Notes: generated by a model not told the origin, from the letters alone. A stretch of DNA of 64,000 nucleotides from Rhipidocladum racemiflorum (GCA_036346355.1 CM070576.1:58699712-58763711), one strand, 5' to 3'; positions 11,697 to 23,153 are shown, counted from the first letter of the stretch. Numbers and translations: made by a program.

Positions 11697-12180
11697 AAAA
11701 AAAGAGTTAGAATCTACAAAACAATGTCTAATCGACCATTAACATCAGAGAGCGATTATCACCGGTTTTCTTCAGAAATTAGGATGATCGCCCAGCCGGA
11801 ATTGCTTCGACAAGGATAAAATGACTTCAAATATTCCAATTTTTCCTGGTTACTTGTCTTAATTTTGTTCATCTTTAGTCTTCATCTAAACGAACTTTCA
11901 AATATATCCCCTTCGACCACTGCAAGCATCTACTGTTTTCTCTCAGCATAGCAAATGATGACAGTTTTTCTCTTCTAATATTTTCGCTGATAAGAAAGAG
12001 ACTAAATTTATAATTTCATTTAACCGTAGGCTAAACTTGCAACAAAACTAGGCAGAAGGACAAACAAAAAAAAAGCCAAAAACTCGAAATCTACGGGGAT
12101 CTGCACCCTTCTACCTCCGGATATATGCATCATACTTCATGCATGGATCCATGAAAAGCGTGTGGGCGCGCGCTGCACAT

Positions 12181-12198
12181 AGGGAGGGAGGGAGGGAG
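12181..12198. repeat. Short GGGA tandem run
   Basis: Four tandem AGGG units. G-rich on the plus strand, so a G-quadruplex is possible. Confidence 0.75.
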
Positions 12199-13028
12199 CA
12201 CGCTTGTACTTACGATACAGCAGGAGGAACGTACTGAAGTTTCACCACTCGCGCCTGCGTTGCGTTCACCGAGTTCAGTAAATTAACCAAGCGAGGATTG
12301 CAGCGTTGATCGGACAGGACCAACTTTTCGCTGCCCACTAGCTAGTTTCTTGCCTTCCTCAGACCACCACCTCGGGACTCGCGAACCTTGTGCCCTCGAA
12401 GACGAAGAGAAACGACAGCACTTACGCATCAGCACTGCATCAGCACTTCAGCACGCACAGTGTATGGACGCAGGCACAGCAAACAGGCAGAATTGCAGAA
12501 ATAACGTGGAATTGAAATGGAGGCAAGGCTACGTACCTTGATTTCCTGTGCGGCGCCTGCTACTTTGCTAATCCCTCGGTTTCAATGGAAGCTAGAGTGC
12601 AACTAGCCAATCCCTCGATCGGTTTCGCCGGCTGGCGGATAGGTGGATCGAGGGGAGGGGTAAGGCCGTGGCGGGGGTACATATCGATCGGTCGTGGCCA
12701 AGGTGGTTGCAACGAGAGCGCGGCCGAAAAGCGCGGATGGATTTCGGACCACGGCTGCCTGCAATCAGGAGCAACGCGGCAGGAGAGCGACGCGGAGATC
12801 TCCCCCGATCTCTCGCTAGCTAGTTTCCCCCGCGTTTTCTATTGACCTTCTTCGCCGTAACAGCCACCTTCCCCACCCGCCAACGACAGCGACTGTGCCT
12901 GCTCGTTCGATCACTGCCGGCCGGCCCCCCTCCTCCCCCGATCAACTCGATCCTCCACACCGAAACCGAAGGTTTCACGGCCCTATGCAGCTTACCTGCT
13001 TATGTAGTAACAATAATATAACTACTCA

Positions 13029-13230
13029 GCGAACGAGCGAAGGCTCGGTTGGTTTGCTTCGCTGGTGTGCGAGCAGTCCGTCTGGGATCGAGTCCCGGAC
13101 TCGCTCGGGTGTGCACGGGGTCAGGTGCAGCGTGTGTGTACGTGGGTGTGTGTTTGTAGCCCGGCTGTTGTTCTTCTTCTTCTATTCTGAATGCCAGAGC
13201 TCATGACCAAATTTCAAAAAAAAAAATATA
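13029..13230 (+). mobile_element. tRNA-derived SINE with 12-bp target duplication
   Basis: A roughly 200-bp segment is bounded by the direct repeat TATAACTACTCA at 13017-13028 and 13231-13242. It contains a Pol III B-box-like sequence GGATCGAGTCC at 13085-13095 (one mismatch to the tRNA consensus) and ends with an A-run (13216-13226) plus a short AT tail. An internal B box, terminal A-run and perfect TSD together define a SINE. I did not place it in a named family. It sits upstream of the NAC gene, on the far side of the GC-rich candidate leader. Confidence 0.8.
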
Positions 13231-13242
13231 TATAACTACTCA

Positions 13243-13850
13243 TAAGCCGCCTGGATTTTATGGTCACATCATCTCCTTCGCGGTGAGGTCCATCTGAAAA
13301 TACGAAATTAAATATAAGTTCTTTCACCGGTTTTTTTTTTTTTTTTTGCAAAAAGGATCTCGTGATTCGGCATATTCGCGAAGGGGTCCTACACCAGTAA
13401 ACCAAAATTATAGATAGGTCCTTCCACCTTTTTTTTTTCAAAAAAGAACCCGTGGATAAGGGTAAGCTAATGGTAAAAGCCTTTTGTGAATAAAAAGTTA
13501 TGGCTAAAACAAAAGCTGTCAATAAAAAGTTATGGCTAAAACAAAAAATTATATTCATGTACAAATTAGGAACGCAACTTACAAGTCGGTCTTGCGGCGT
13601 AACTAGTAACGTTTCCTTATTTCAACTAGAATATGTTCTTTTTTTAGCCATAAATTTTTATTAATAGCTTCGATTCAGAACGGTTTTCACCAATAACTTA
13701 CTGATGATGAGAGTAACACACTTATATAGGCCTCACCACAAAAATTAGATTTTACTATGCATACATATAGATTTTAACAACGGAACAGATAGATTTTACT
13801 ATCGATACGCACGGCATTTATTAGCGAGAATTATATCATTATATTGATGT
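13243..13850. other. AT-rich intergenic stretch, no gene seen
   Basis: Contains two T-runs (about 13330-13347 and 13429-13438) and a 26-bp phrase about AAAAAGTTATGGC repeated at 13492 and 13524. No coding potential is visible. It ends at the CGTTG target site of element A. Confidence 0.6.
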
Positions 13851-14200
13851 CGTTGTGTAAGACCCTCACTTTTATGCTACAGTGCAAACATAAAAGCAAG
13901 GTTCTAATGTGCATACTGTACTATTCCCATGATCAGTGGCTGGCACGCACAAAACACAATTTGGAATCACAACCATACAAAAGTTTCATATTTTATTACA
14001 GCGGAAGTATTGATACAATATGACCGATGAGGTCGACTAAATGCATAACAAAAGAATCAGAAGTCTTGTAGTTTGCCACATAATCCACAGGCAACTGACA
14101 AGGTAAAGCCTTAGAAAGAACCGTCGATAACAATCCCGTTTTCCTGCGTCAGAGTAACTGTCGAGGATTCCTGTCTAAAAACAACAATAATAGCAAGGGT

Positions 14201-14217
14201 GAGTACGTTGCGTACTC
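14201..14217. repeat. Conserved perfect hairpin in element A
   Basis: GAGTACGTTGCGTACTC: stem GAGTACG/CGTACTC with loop TTG. The same position in elements C and D has GAGTAC-AAAA-GTACTC or its complement. The stem is kept while the loop and closing pair differ. Confidence 0.75.
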
Positions 14218-14618
14218 AGCAAGGCTTGTAGTGTTTGCAAAACCTGAAATATATGCAGGCTGAATAGAAAGTGGGTTTCTACGGTTGTTTTGCATGAAGC
14301 GGAATTTGAATTGTAAATACTGAATAATAGAGTGAAAGCGAAACTTGTAACGAAAATGAAATAACAAGTATGTAAATACATAAATAATATGTAAGAATAA
14401 CCTAAACAGAATAAGAGGCTCACATCCCCTCGTGAGTGAAATGAAACGTCCAATCCCATCATATGAAATATTATCTGAAGATTAAACTTTTGTCCACACA
14501 GGGCACAACAGCTGAATTCAACCTTGCCAACGTAATGTCAAGTATTGAATCATCTGTAAGGGTAAGCTCACCAAATCATTTTATAAAACAACTAACTAGT
14601 GTCAGTTCGCCAAGTCGT

Positions 14619-14691
14619 CCATGACCGTGGACACGGCTATTCGAATAGTTTTAGACTCTGCAGAGTTGTACAGCTTTACCCACAAGATATG
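14619..14691. repeat. Conserved palindromic block in element A
   Basis: Contains CTATTCGAATAG (14637-14648) and CTCTGCAGAG (14656-14665), both perfect palindromes, followed by TTTACCCACAAGATATG. The block recurs at 43711-43794 and, reversed, at 50863-50933. Confidence 0.75.
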
Positions 14692-15579
14692 TCCTCCCTT
14701 TGTGGCAGATCATTAGCACACTTCCTTTGGTGTGCCGCCAGAGAGTTCATAACGAAACTGTTCGTTACTTGGACCTTAACTTTGCACTAGCCCCATGACG
14801 TTACCCCTGACTATGATGGAAGCTAAAAAGGTAAAAGGGATTCCGGAGTCAGTAACCCACCAGGAATAGAAATTCCGGAGTTAGTGACCCACCAGGAATA
14901 ATAAACAGCCCCAAATTCATAGCCAGGCGTACATTACATAACGGCAGATGCCAACACCTCGGTGATGACACCTCCCTCGAGCAAACCAATATTCGGAATG
15001 CCCGTGCTACAACTGCCTACCAATGTGCAAAGCTAATCCCCAAATAATTTAATAAGTTAAGACTGTCCCAGTCCAGTACTTGTGGATGTACGGTTTACTT
15101 GGATCATGCAACACTACGTTCGGTCCTCAAAGTGACATGGGCGATACTCCCCCTATCTACGTGCATTAATAATTGCACTTCCGGCTATTGCCAATAATCA
15201 CCCACGTCGAAATCATAGTTTGACTTTCAGAAAGAATAAAACATTAGAATCACAATATTCCATCAGGTTCAAGATTAAAGTTCACCAGGTTCATCATTTT
15301 TCTTCAATATGTCCAATATTCATTACGAACAAGAAAACCATCTGCTCGTATCGATCCTAAAGCATGGCTAAGCATATGCATGTAATAATCGAATATACCC
15401 ATTTTGACATCAATTGTCTATCCACGAGCTAGGGTTATCAAGGTTCACATATCAATGTCAATTGAGGAAGTTTATCAATGATAAGGTATATCTACCGGTA
15501 CCCAAATACAATTTTATGGAACATAGCATATGCAAGCAAGTTTTAATCAACATTTTAGTTAATTATGAAAAATTAGGAC

Positions 15580-16155
15580 TGACGAGTACCCGCACCATGG
15601 GTATCCTCAGCGGCCCAAAAAGACGCACGGGCCGACCCAGGCCGATCAAGGCCCGAAGTTGTGACCGCCGGGTAAGGTCCGAACCCACGACCTGGTCTCC
15701 GATATCCCGGAGAAGTGACGGCATTTATTGCATATCGGGCGCATTAAATGCCGGCCATAATGACGACGACGCAGCGGCACAAGTTCCCGACCCCCGCATT
15801 TACTACGAGCGGCGCGGCAACTACGGCGACCAGCAGCAGGGTAGGGGGAGCCGGCGGCCAGTCCTATCAGCCCGCCACTTTCGGACAGCCAAGAGCACAG
15901 TCTTTTCCTCTTTTTTCCAAACCAACAGTGTAACCTCCCACCTCGCCTATATAAAGGCAGGAGGGGGAAGCGTGTAAAGGGAGAAAAACAAGAAAGAAGA
16001 ATCAATACGATCCAACTCACACGAACTGGAGTAGGGACGTTCTGCCCGAACCAGTATACATCTTGTGCTCACCCGAGTCAAGCCGTTCGAGGAGAGGGAG
16101 CGTGCACCCCCGTCGACCTATACAAATTTACTAGCCGGTGCCCTAAACACCGACA
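15580..16155 (+). repeat. Gypsy 5' LTR
   Basis: Starts TGACGAGTACC and ends ACACCGACA. A TATA box (TATATAAA) at 15948-15955 predicts transcription start near 15980. The last 250 bp are identical to the 3' LTR by eye. Confidence 0.93.
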
Positions 16156-16157
16156 GT

Positions 16158-16175
16158 TGGCGCGCCAGGTAGGGG
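16158..16175 (+). other. Gypsy primer binding site
   Basis: TGGCGCGCCAGGTAGGGG begins two bases after the 5' LTR end, the position of a tRNA primer site. It includes the palindrome GGCGCGCC. I did not identify the tRNA. Confidence 0.75.
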
Positions 16176-16389
16176 CTGCGCACGTCGTCGCCGTTGCTTT
16201 CCCACTCAGCCTCCTCGACGGTCCTTTTCTTCGACATCACTATGCCGATAGCATCGATCCGCTTCGGCTCCCTCGACTTCATCACCACCGCGGCAGAACA
16301 GATGGTGATCGTCCCCGCCCCCCGAGGGCCTTGGCGCCGTCTCCAGCATCCTCAGTGACCTTCGGCTCGAGGTCCCTACACGGACCTCG

Positions 16390-17886
16390 ATGCCGGAGCA
16401 CGCCAAAAGCTCCTTCGCCTCGAACGACCCGCAGGGGCGTCAAGCAGCAGCAGTCGCGCCTGTTGCGCCCTCACGCTTCGTAGCAATGATCGGCCACGCG
16501 CCCGACAACAACCATTCGGACAACTCCTCCGGCCACGGCTCTAGCGGAGGGAGAGATAAGAACAGACCGCGCTACCGCGAGCCAGACATCGCGGCAGGCG
16601 CAAACGACCCCTCCGCTACCCCGGTCACACCGAAGACTCTCCTCCAGCGCACCGAGGAGAACCACCAGACTCGCCGCGCCGACCTTCAACGACGGCGCGA
16701 GGAGCTGGAGGTTCAAAAAGCCGAGCTCGACAAGCTTCAAGCCGATCTGGATCAGCATCCACCCACAGTTGTACCTGCGCCTAGCGGCGCACGTACTCGC
16801 GCACGCCAAGTTCACCACCTGTTGGCCAAAGGGACCGACGATTCGTCGTTCTTCCCACACGCTGGCCAAAACATCGCCGCGGCAGCAATGTTGCTCCGCG
16901 GCATCCCTGAGCCAGATGATCCCGCGGCCAAGGCGACCCACCAGAATCTCCGAGCGCTGGTGGAACGAGCAGCCGCGCAACATGCGCATGGCTCCGGATC
17001 ACAGCGTTCGGGCGCCTCCTCAGACGGTCGCGCGCGCGCGCTCGTGAGCCACCGAAGCAAAACACGGGCGATATCGCCCCCCGAGCAACCCCAGGCATCA
17101 CGCACCCGCGCGCCAACGCTGGCGGCATTTAACGCGACCTTCCAGCGCGAAGAAGGGCAGGAACGACCCGGCTGACGACGTCGCCGGCAGCGCCAGCGAC
17201 GCGACCGCAGCCCGAGCCCCGATGGCCCCGGGCCGCGGGCATTCTGTCAAGGGATCCGCAGCGCGAGATTCCCTGCTAGGTTTCGAGCACCGGTCAACAT
17301 AGCCAAATACGCGGGGGCCACAAACCCCAGCGTGTGGCTAGAGGATTACCGGTTAGCATGCCGAGCAGGGGGTGCCACAGACGATCTTTTCGTCATCCAG
17401 TACCTCCCCATCTACTTGGCGGACTCAGCTCGAGCATGGCTCGAGTACCTGCCCGCCAACATTATCAGGGACTGGGCCGACCTCAAACACCACTTCGTTG
17501 GCAACTTCCAAGGCACATACAAGCGACCGGGGAACTCCTGGGACCTGAAGAGCTGCAAACAGCAGCCGGGGGAGAACCTCCGGGACTACATCCGGCGTTT
17601 CTCCCAACAGTGCAACGAGCTCCCTGACATTCACGACGCTGATGTCGTGGGGGCGTTCATCTACGGCACTACCTCCAAGACCCTGGTCCACAAGCTGGGG
17701 TGCGCGAAGCCCAGAACCACCAAAGAACTCTTGGACATCGCCACCAACCACGCCTCGGGCGAGGAGGCCGTAGATGTCATCTTCGACAAAGGGAAGTCGA
17801 GCGAGGGTGGCGCCGAGCCCGGCCCCTCCTTCCGACCGCCCGACAAACGGAAGCGCCACGGCAAACAGTCCGCGAGGACCGCATAG
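16390..17886 (+). pseudogene. Gypsy gag (nucleocapsid precursor), broken
   Basis: The first part (16390-17175) is a charged, Ala- and Arg-rich N-terminal region with a helical stretch TRRADLQRRREELEVQKAEL. It stops at 17173-17175. The capsid-like gag domain follows at 17332-17886 with SARAWLEYLPANIIRDWADL, NFQGTYKRPGNSWDLKSCKQ and GENLRDYIRRFSQQCNELPD, the typical plant retrotransposon gag signature. It stops at 17884-17886 soon after the basic segment DKRKRHGKQSART. Gag forms the particle in which reverse transcription takes place. Whether translation once began at 16390 or upstream cannot be told because of the frameshifts. Confidence 0.85.
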
Positions 17887-17897
17887 TCGCGCCGACC

Positions 17898-18914
17898 CGG
17901 CCGAAGCCGCAGAACCGGCAACCCCCCGACCATTTCGAGAAACTGATGGAGAGTCCGTGTCCGAACCACGGATACCCCGTCAGGCACAAGTACCGGGACT
18001 GCGAGGTCCTAAAGCGTTTCCTTTCCGGAGCCCCCACGACGCCGCGGGGCAAAGGGAAGAAGCAAGACCCAGCGCCGACCGACGGAGACAAAGGGACGGA
18101 CGCCGGCTTCCCCGAAACCGACGGATGTCTCATGATATTTGGCGGACCGGCAAGCTACGCCGACCGGAGGCAGCTCAAGCTTGCCTACCGGGAGGTGCTC
18201 GTGGCAAACCCTGCCATACCCAAGTACCTTCGATGGTCGGAATCCCCGATCACCTTCGACCGGACCGACCATCCCGACCACATCCCGCAACCAGGGAGGT
18301 ACCCGCTTGTCGTCGATCCCATTGTGGGAACAAAGCGCCTAACCAAGGTGCTCATGGGCCAGTGGTAGCGATCTCAACATTCTTTATGTCGAGACCCTCG
18401 ACGCCATGGGGATCCCCTGCCCAAGCCTCCGACCAAGTAAGGCGCCTTTTCACGGCGTCGTCCCTGGCCAGGAGGCTCACCCGCGAGGCGGTCGACCTGC
18501 CCGTCCACGTTCGAAGCCCGCCAACTTCCGCACGAAACCCTCACCTTTGAGGTCGTGGATTTTGCCGGCTCCTACCACGCCATCTTGGGAAGACCATGTT
18601 ACGCGAAGTTCATGGCGATCCCCAACTACACTTACCTGAAGCTGAAGATGCCCGGGCCGCGAGGGGTGATCACCGCGACCGCGTCTTTTCAACTCGCTTA
18701 CAACTGCGAGAAGGACAGCTGCGAGTTGGCTTCGGCGGTCGTCGCGGCCGCCGAACTCGCCGGCCTCCGGGCCACGACCCAGCAGTCTGCTCCCGACTCC
18801 CGCAAATCCGGGTCGGGCTCCTTCAAATCCGCCGAGGACACGAAGGCCATCCAGATCGACCCCGAAGATCCAATCAAGACCGTTCGGATCGGGACCACGC
18901 TTCCTACCAAATAG
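17898..18914 (+). pseudogene. Gypsy gag tail and aspartic protease, active site destroyed
   Basis: A segment around 17946-18010 (CPNHGYPVRHKYRDCEVLKRF) resembles a degenerate zinc knuckle. The protease region follows: YPLVVDPIVGTKRLTKVLM at about 18301-18357. The active-site triad expected straight after LM (D-G-G in relatives) reads G-Q-W and then a stop at 18366-18368. The downstream protease half is present but in other frames, ending with FAGSYHAILGRPCYAKFMAI from 18562 and running to a stop at 18912. The lesion falls exactly on the catalytic Asp, so no functional protease can come from this copy. Confidence 0.8.
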
Positions 18915-19011
18915 GAAAGCGCGCTCGTCGATTTCCTCCGCGCCAACCGAGATATCTTCGCATGGAGGCCTTCCGACATGCCAGGAATCCCGAGGAAGTC
19001 GCGAGCACTCT

Positions 19012-20640
19012 TTGAGCGTCCGGTGCAGGTCTAGACCAGATCGCCAGCGCTGCGTCGCCGGCGACGAAGAGAAGCGCACGGCCATAGGAGAAGAGATCGC
19101 CAAGCTCTTGGCCGCAGGGTTCATCAAGGAAGTTCGCCACCCCGAGTGGTTAGCCAACCCTGTACTTGTAAAAAAGAAGACCGGGCAATGGAGAATGTGT
19201 GTTGACTACACAAGCCTCAATAAGGCATGTCCGAAGGATCCATTCCCCTTGCCCCGCACCGATCAGGTGGTGGACTCCACCGCGGGATGTGAATGTCTGT
19301 CATTCCTGGACGCCTACTCAGGCTATCACGGATCGCGATGAAGGAAGGCGACCAACCTGCGACCTCGTTCATCACCCCGTCACGGCTCGTTTTGTTACGT
19401 GGCGATGCCATTTGGCCTGAAAACGCGGAGCTACAGACCAACGATGTATGCAAACGTGTTTTTCCGATCAAATTGGCCGTAACGTCGAGGCGTACGTCGA
19501 CGACATCGTTGTCAAGACCAGGAAGGTCGGCGACGTCATCACCGACCTGGAAGAGACTTTTGCAAACCTTCGACGGTACCGCATCAAGCTCAACCCCGAA
19601 AAATGCGTTTTCGGAGTGCCCAAAGGGAAGCTACTCGGCTTTATCGTCTCCGAGCGGCATCGAAGCCAGCCAAGACAAGATCTCCGCAATCTTGAGGATG
19701 GGGCCGATCAGCAACCTCAAAGGGGCCCAGAGGCTGACAGGATGCCTCGCGGCCTTGAGTCGTTTCACGTCCCGCCTCGGCGAGCGCAGTTTGCCTCTTT
19801 ACAAACTCCTGAGGAAATCCGACCGATTCAACTGGACGAAGGAAGCTCGGGGCGCGCCGATGCGGCTGAAAGTTCTTCTAACCTCTCCTCGATCTTTGGT
19901 TGCCCGGCGCCCGAGAGAAGAACCTCTGGCTCTACATTTCCGCCACGACCAGGTCGTCGGCGCAGTGCTCGTCGTGGAAGCGGCGAGAGGAAGGACGGGT
20001 TCTCAAGGTCCAACGACCAGTCTACTTCGTCAGCGAAGTACTCTCCGAGTCCAAGGCGCGGTACCCACAGATGCAGAAGATGATCTACGCGGTTCTGATC
20101 ACGAAAAGAAAGCTGGTACACTACTTCAACCGGCACCGCGTCTCTGTGGTGACTTCTCTACCACTCGGCGAGGTCATCCACAACCGTGACGCCTCCGGGA
20201 GAATTGCCAAATGGGCACTCGAGCTTAATGGGCACGACATAGTGTACATCCCTCGGACCGCCGTAAAATCTCAAGTTCTAGCCGACTTCATCGCCGAGTG
20301 GACCGAAGCTCAGGCACCACCTCCACTCGAGGACCCCGAGTACTGGACAATGTACTTTGATGGATCCTTCACCAAAAACGGAGCCGGAGCCGGGGTTGTC
20401 ATTGTTTCCCCACTCGGAAACAGGCTCCAATATGCCATCCGATTGCTCTTCGACGCAACCAACAACGTCGCCGAGTACGAGGCCCTCGCATCGCCTCCGT
20501 GACGCCGCCGACCTTGGAGCGCAGCGGCTGTACGTGCATGGCGATTCAAAACTGGTTGTCGACCAAGTCATGAAGGCCGCAGAACCTCGCGACAGCCGGA
20601 TGGCAGCCTATTGTCAAGAGGTACGCAAACTGGAGCAGAA
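19012..20640 (+). pseudogene. Gypsy reverse transcriptase and RNase H, multiple frameshifts
   Basis: Pieces in different frames include GFIKEVRHPEWLANPVLVKK and MCVDYTSLNKACPKDPFPLP (19111-19260), FLDAYSGYH (about 19303), the catalytic box VEAYVDDIVVKTRKVGD (about 19480), and LNPEKCVFGVPKGKLLGFIV. An RNase H region follows, with [20 protein letters not shown] near 20340 (archaeal-type start) and VHGDSKLVVDQVMKAAEPRD near 20535. YVDD is intact, but at least four frame changes occur between the first RT motif and the RNase H. Function in the family: cDNA synthesis. Confidence 0.87.
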
Positions 20641-20869
20641 ATTCAAGGGATTTGAGCTTCACCATAGCTACCGGCGGAACAACGGTGAGGCCGACCATCT
20701 GGCCAATCTTGCCTCTGGCAGAGGGCCGGTCCCACCTGGGATTTTCGTCCTCGACCTACACCAAGCATCCATCCGACCCGACCGTCCGGATGACCGGATG
20801 GGTGACTCGCCGAAAGCACCCCCGCCAGACGACCAGCGACCGGAGGTTGAGATGACCAAGCCAAGCTGC

Positions 20870-22118
20870 AACGTCCTGATGACCAGCACCGATTGGAGAA
20901 AACCCTTCATCGATCGGCTGACCGACGGCTCCCTCCCCGACGACCCAACCGAGGCTCGCCGCCTCGCTCGACGGGCGAAATCCTTTGTACTGGTCGGCGA
21001 CGACCTCTACAAAAGGAGCCCCTCTGGGATCCTCCAGAAGTGTATCCCGGTCGACCACGGAAGAGAGCTGCTCCACGACATCCACGGGGGAATTTGCGGA
21101 CACCACGCTGGGTCGCGGAGCTTGGTCGGGAAAGCCTTCCGACAAGGCTTCTACTGGCCAACTGCTGTAGCCGACTCTGAACAAATCGTCCGGACATGCG
21201 AAGGGTGCCAATTCTTCGCCCGGCAAACTCATCTCCCAGCACAAGCCCTCCAGACGATCCCTATTACCTGGCCCTTCGCCGTTTGGGGACTCGACCTGGT
21301 CGGGCCTTTCAAAAAAGCGCCTGGGGGCTTCACCCACCTACTGGTCGCGGTGGACAAGTTTACCAAGTGGATAGAAGCTAAGCCGATCACGACCATCACT
21401 TCGGCGCAGGCGGCGGACTTCATCCGCAACATCGTTTACCGGTTTGGAGTCCCGAACTCCATCATCACCGACAGCGAACGCCAATTCACGGGAAGGAATT
21501 TCTCGAGCTCTGCGGCGGCTTCGGCGATTCGGCGTGGATTGGGCAGCCGTCGCCCATCCGCTGGCAACGGCCAAGTCGAGCAGCGCAAGCGGCATGATCC
21601 TACAGGGCTCAAACCACGGATCTTGAAGGCGAAGAGATACGCGGGGCGTTGGGCGGCCGAGGTGCCTCCGTCTTGTGGAGCTGCGGACCACCCCAACCCG
21701 ATCAACCGGATTCACGCCATTCTTCTTGGCGTGCGGGCGAGGCCATCTTGCCAATCGACTTAAACTACGGCGCCCCAAGGGTTCGAGCCTTCAAGCGAAA
21801 CAGGGCTCGAATCTCAACAAGACGTCGGCCGACCGGCTCGAAGCGCGAGATATCGCCATCATCCGCTCAGCCAAGTACCAGCAGGCACTACGGCGCTACC
21901 ACGACCGCAAGGTTAGAGGTCGAGCGTTCAACGTAGGCGACCTGGTCCTGCGCCAGGTTCAATCCAACAAAGACAAGCACAAGCTCTCCTCTCCTTGGGA
22001 AGGCCCCTTTACTGTGGTGGAAGTCCTTCGACCCGGCACTTACCGGCTCAAGGATCCCGATGGCAACATCTTGTCCAACGCCTGGAATATTGAGAAGCTA
22101 AGACGATTCTACCCTTAG
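20870..22118 (+). pseudogene. Gypsy integrase, frameshifted in the core
   Basis: The zinc-binding part is clear: HGGICGHHAGSRSLVGKAFR and CEGCQFFARQTH (about 21080-21235). The catalytic core has WGLDLVGPFKKAPGG and YRFGVPNSIITDSERQFTGR, providing both Asp residues. The frame then fails near the catalytic Glu (21500-21700), where a run of indels scrambles the sequence. The C-terminal part is intact at 21888-22118: YHDRKVRGRAFNVGDLVLRQ, SSPWEGPFTVVEVL and NIEKLRRFYP. The stop at 22116-22118 ends pol. The remaining 3.4 kb to the LTR holds the antisense ORFs and tandem repeats. Confidence 0.87.
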
Positions 22119-22645
22119 CCCATTTCTCTTTTACCTCGTCTACTACCGTGAGCAGCACGACCCTTGGTCGAGCCTACGCGTAGCGTCGGAGTGCGAACAC
22201 TCGTGTTAAACTTCTTCGCCTCGTTTTCGGAAAAACGCTTGAACACGTCGATCACTGCTCAGATGGTCCCCTCGGACCCAAGAACGGTGATCCCGACGCG
22301 CTTCACCGGAAAAGCACACCCGAAAAAAATAAGCGAAAAAGCGCACACGAAACCTCCGAAGAATCCAAATACCTTTATTTCTTCCGATTCGACAGCATTT
22401 ACATTCTTTGAGAAACGTAAAGCCTAAAAAACCAAAAAGTTTATCTTATTCTAGGGTCCCCCTCGCTTCGGTGATCTCCGGACTTATCGTCCCTCTCCAA
22501 GCGCGGCTTCAGCTTCCCGCACAATTTTTGCCGCAAAACGCAGCAGAAACTGGTCGGATCGCCGAAGTCCGCAACGGGAGAGCCTCGATCTGCCCGGGTG
22601 CAGCGCCAAGAGCCGGAAGCCCCCCGCCCCCCTTTTTTGTGGCCT

Positions 22646-23083
22646 CTATGGTTCCCGGGGGAACTCGGGCCTTGCCACAGAAGGGTCCACGAACGGAGAG
22701 GTATACGGCAGCGTGATTGGGGCGACCGGCAGTGCATTTATTAGCACGGGCCTGGATGTCGCGGAAGACTCCAAGCTCCCTGAAGGAGAAGGAGCACGAG
22801 GGGGAACGGCGTCCTGTTCTCCGAATTGCTCGGGCGCTCGCGGCAGCGGTTCCCTCAGCTCAACGACCGCAGCCTGCCGCTCCCGTTCCCGCTCCTCCTC
22901 CTCCGCCTCCAGCTCCAGCAGCTCCCAGTCAATCTCGTCACCCGACGGGGCCGCCGCTTCAAAGTAACCGGCTCGTCGCTCCAACTCCTCGCCCTCCGCC
23001 TCTTGTTGAAAGGCGTCCCAGTCGATCTCATCGATAGGTGGACTCTCGACCTTGGAACAAGATTGAGAGGGCAAAGCAGCCAT
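22646..23083 (-). CDS. Antisense ORF of the gypsy element, acidic protein of 145 residues
   Basis: This frame runs opposite to pol. It starts with ATG at 23083 and stops with TAG at 22646-22648. The product is very acidic, with two copies of a short unit, DEIDWDAFQQEAEGEELER near residue 18 and DEIDWELLELEAEEEERERE near residue 50, followed by a Pro-rich tail. A TATA box lies 62 bp upstream of the ATG on the same strand, which supports a real antisense gene. Antisense ORFs are known in Tat-lineage elements. I recognise no domain. Acidic repeats with conserved Trp could act as protein-interaction segments, but that is a guess. It is less damaged than pol in the same element. Confidence 0.6.
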   Translation of the reverse strand: MAALPSQSCSKVESPPIDEIDWDAFQQEAEGEELERRAGYFEAAAPSGDEIDWELLELEAEEEERERERQAAVVELREPLPRAPEQFGEQDAVPPRAPSPSGSLESSATSRPVLINALPVAPITLPYTSPFVDPSVARPEFPREP

Positions 23084-23144
23084 GAAAGCGAGTCAGCAGC
23101 AGGTCTCAACGTCGCTGGATGAAGTCCCAGCACCCACCGTCCGC

Positions 23145-23153
23145 CTATTTATA
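23145..23153 (-). promoter_or_regulatory. TATA box of the antisense gypsy transcript
   Basis: On the minus strand this reads TATAAATAG, flanked by GC-rich sequence. Transcription would start near 23115, leaving a leader of about 30 nt before the ATG at 23083. Position and sequence fit a standard plant core promoter. Confidence 0.6.

Larger units (their letters stand above)
10390..13016 (-). promoter_or_regulatory. NAC gene upstream region (5' UTR, possible leader intron, promoter)
   Basis: No protein-coding gene is visible here. It lies upstream of the NAC start on the minus strand and mixes AT-rich DNA with a GC-rich block (about 12160-12960), as expected for a grass 5' region. A strong splice-donor-like sequence on the minus strand (CAAG|GTACGT, boundary 12537/12536), with a possible acceptor at 10400-10399 just before the ATG, suggests a leader intron of about 2.1 kb. 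This is inference and has no transcript support. A (TC)n run and a GGGA run also lie in the interval. Confidence 0.4.

Noticed and set aside
18139..18342. Many overlapping open frames in the GC-rich gypsy interior (about 16-25 kb)
   Set aside because: High GC removes stop codons in all frames; only those with gag/pol motifs, or with a promoter-supported antisense position, were kept.
22164..22427. 87-residue plus-strand frame after gypsy integrase
   Set aside because: It lies beyond the integrase stop, has no domain, and the region is better explained as untranslated 3' sequence.
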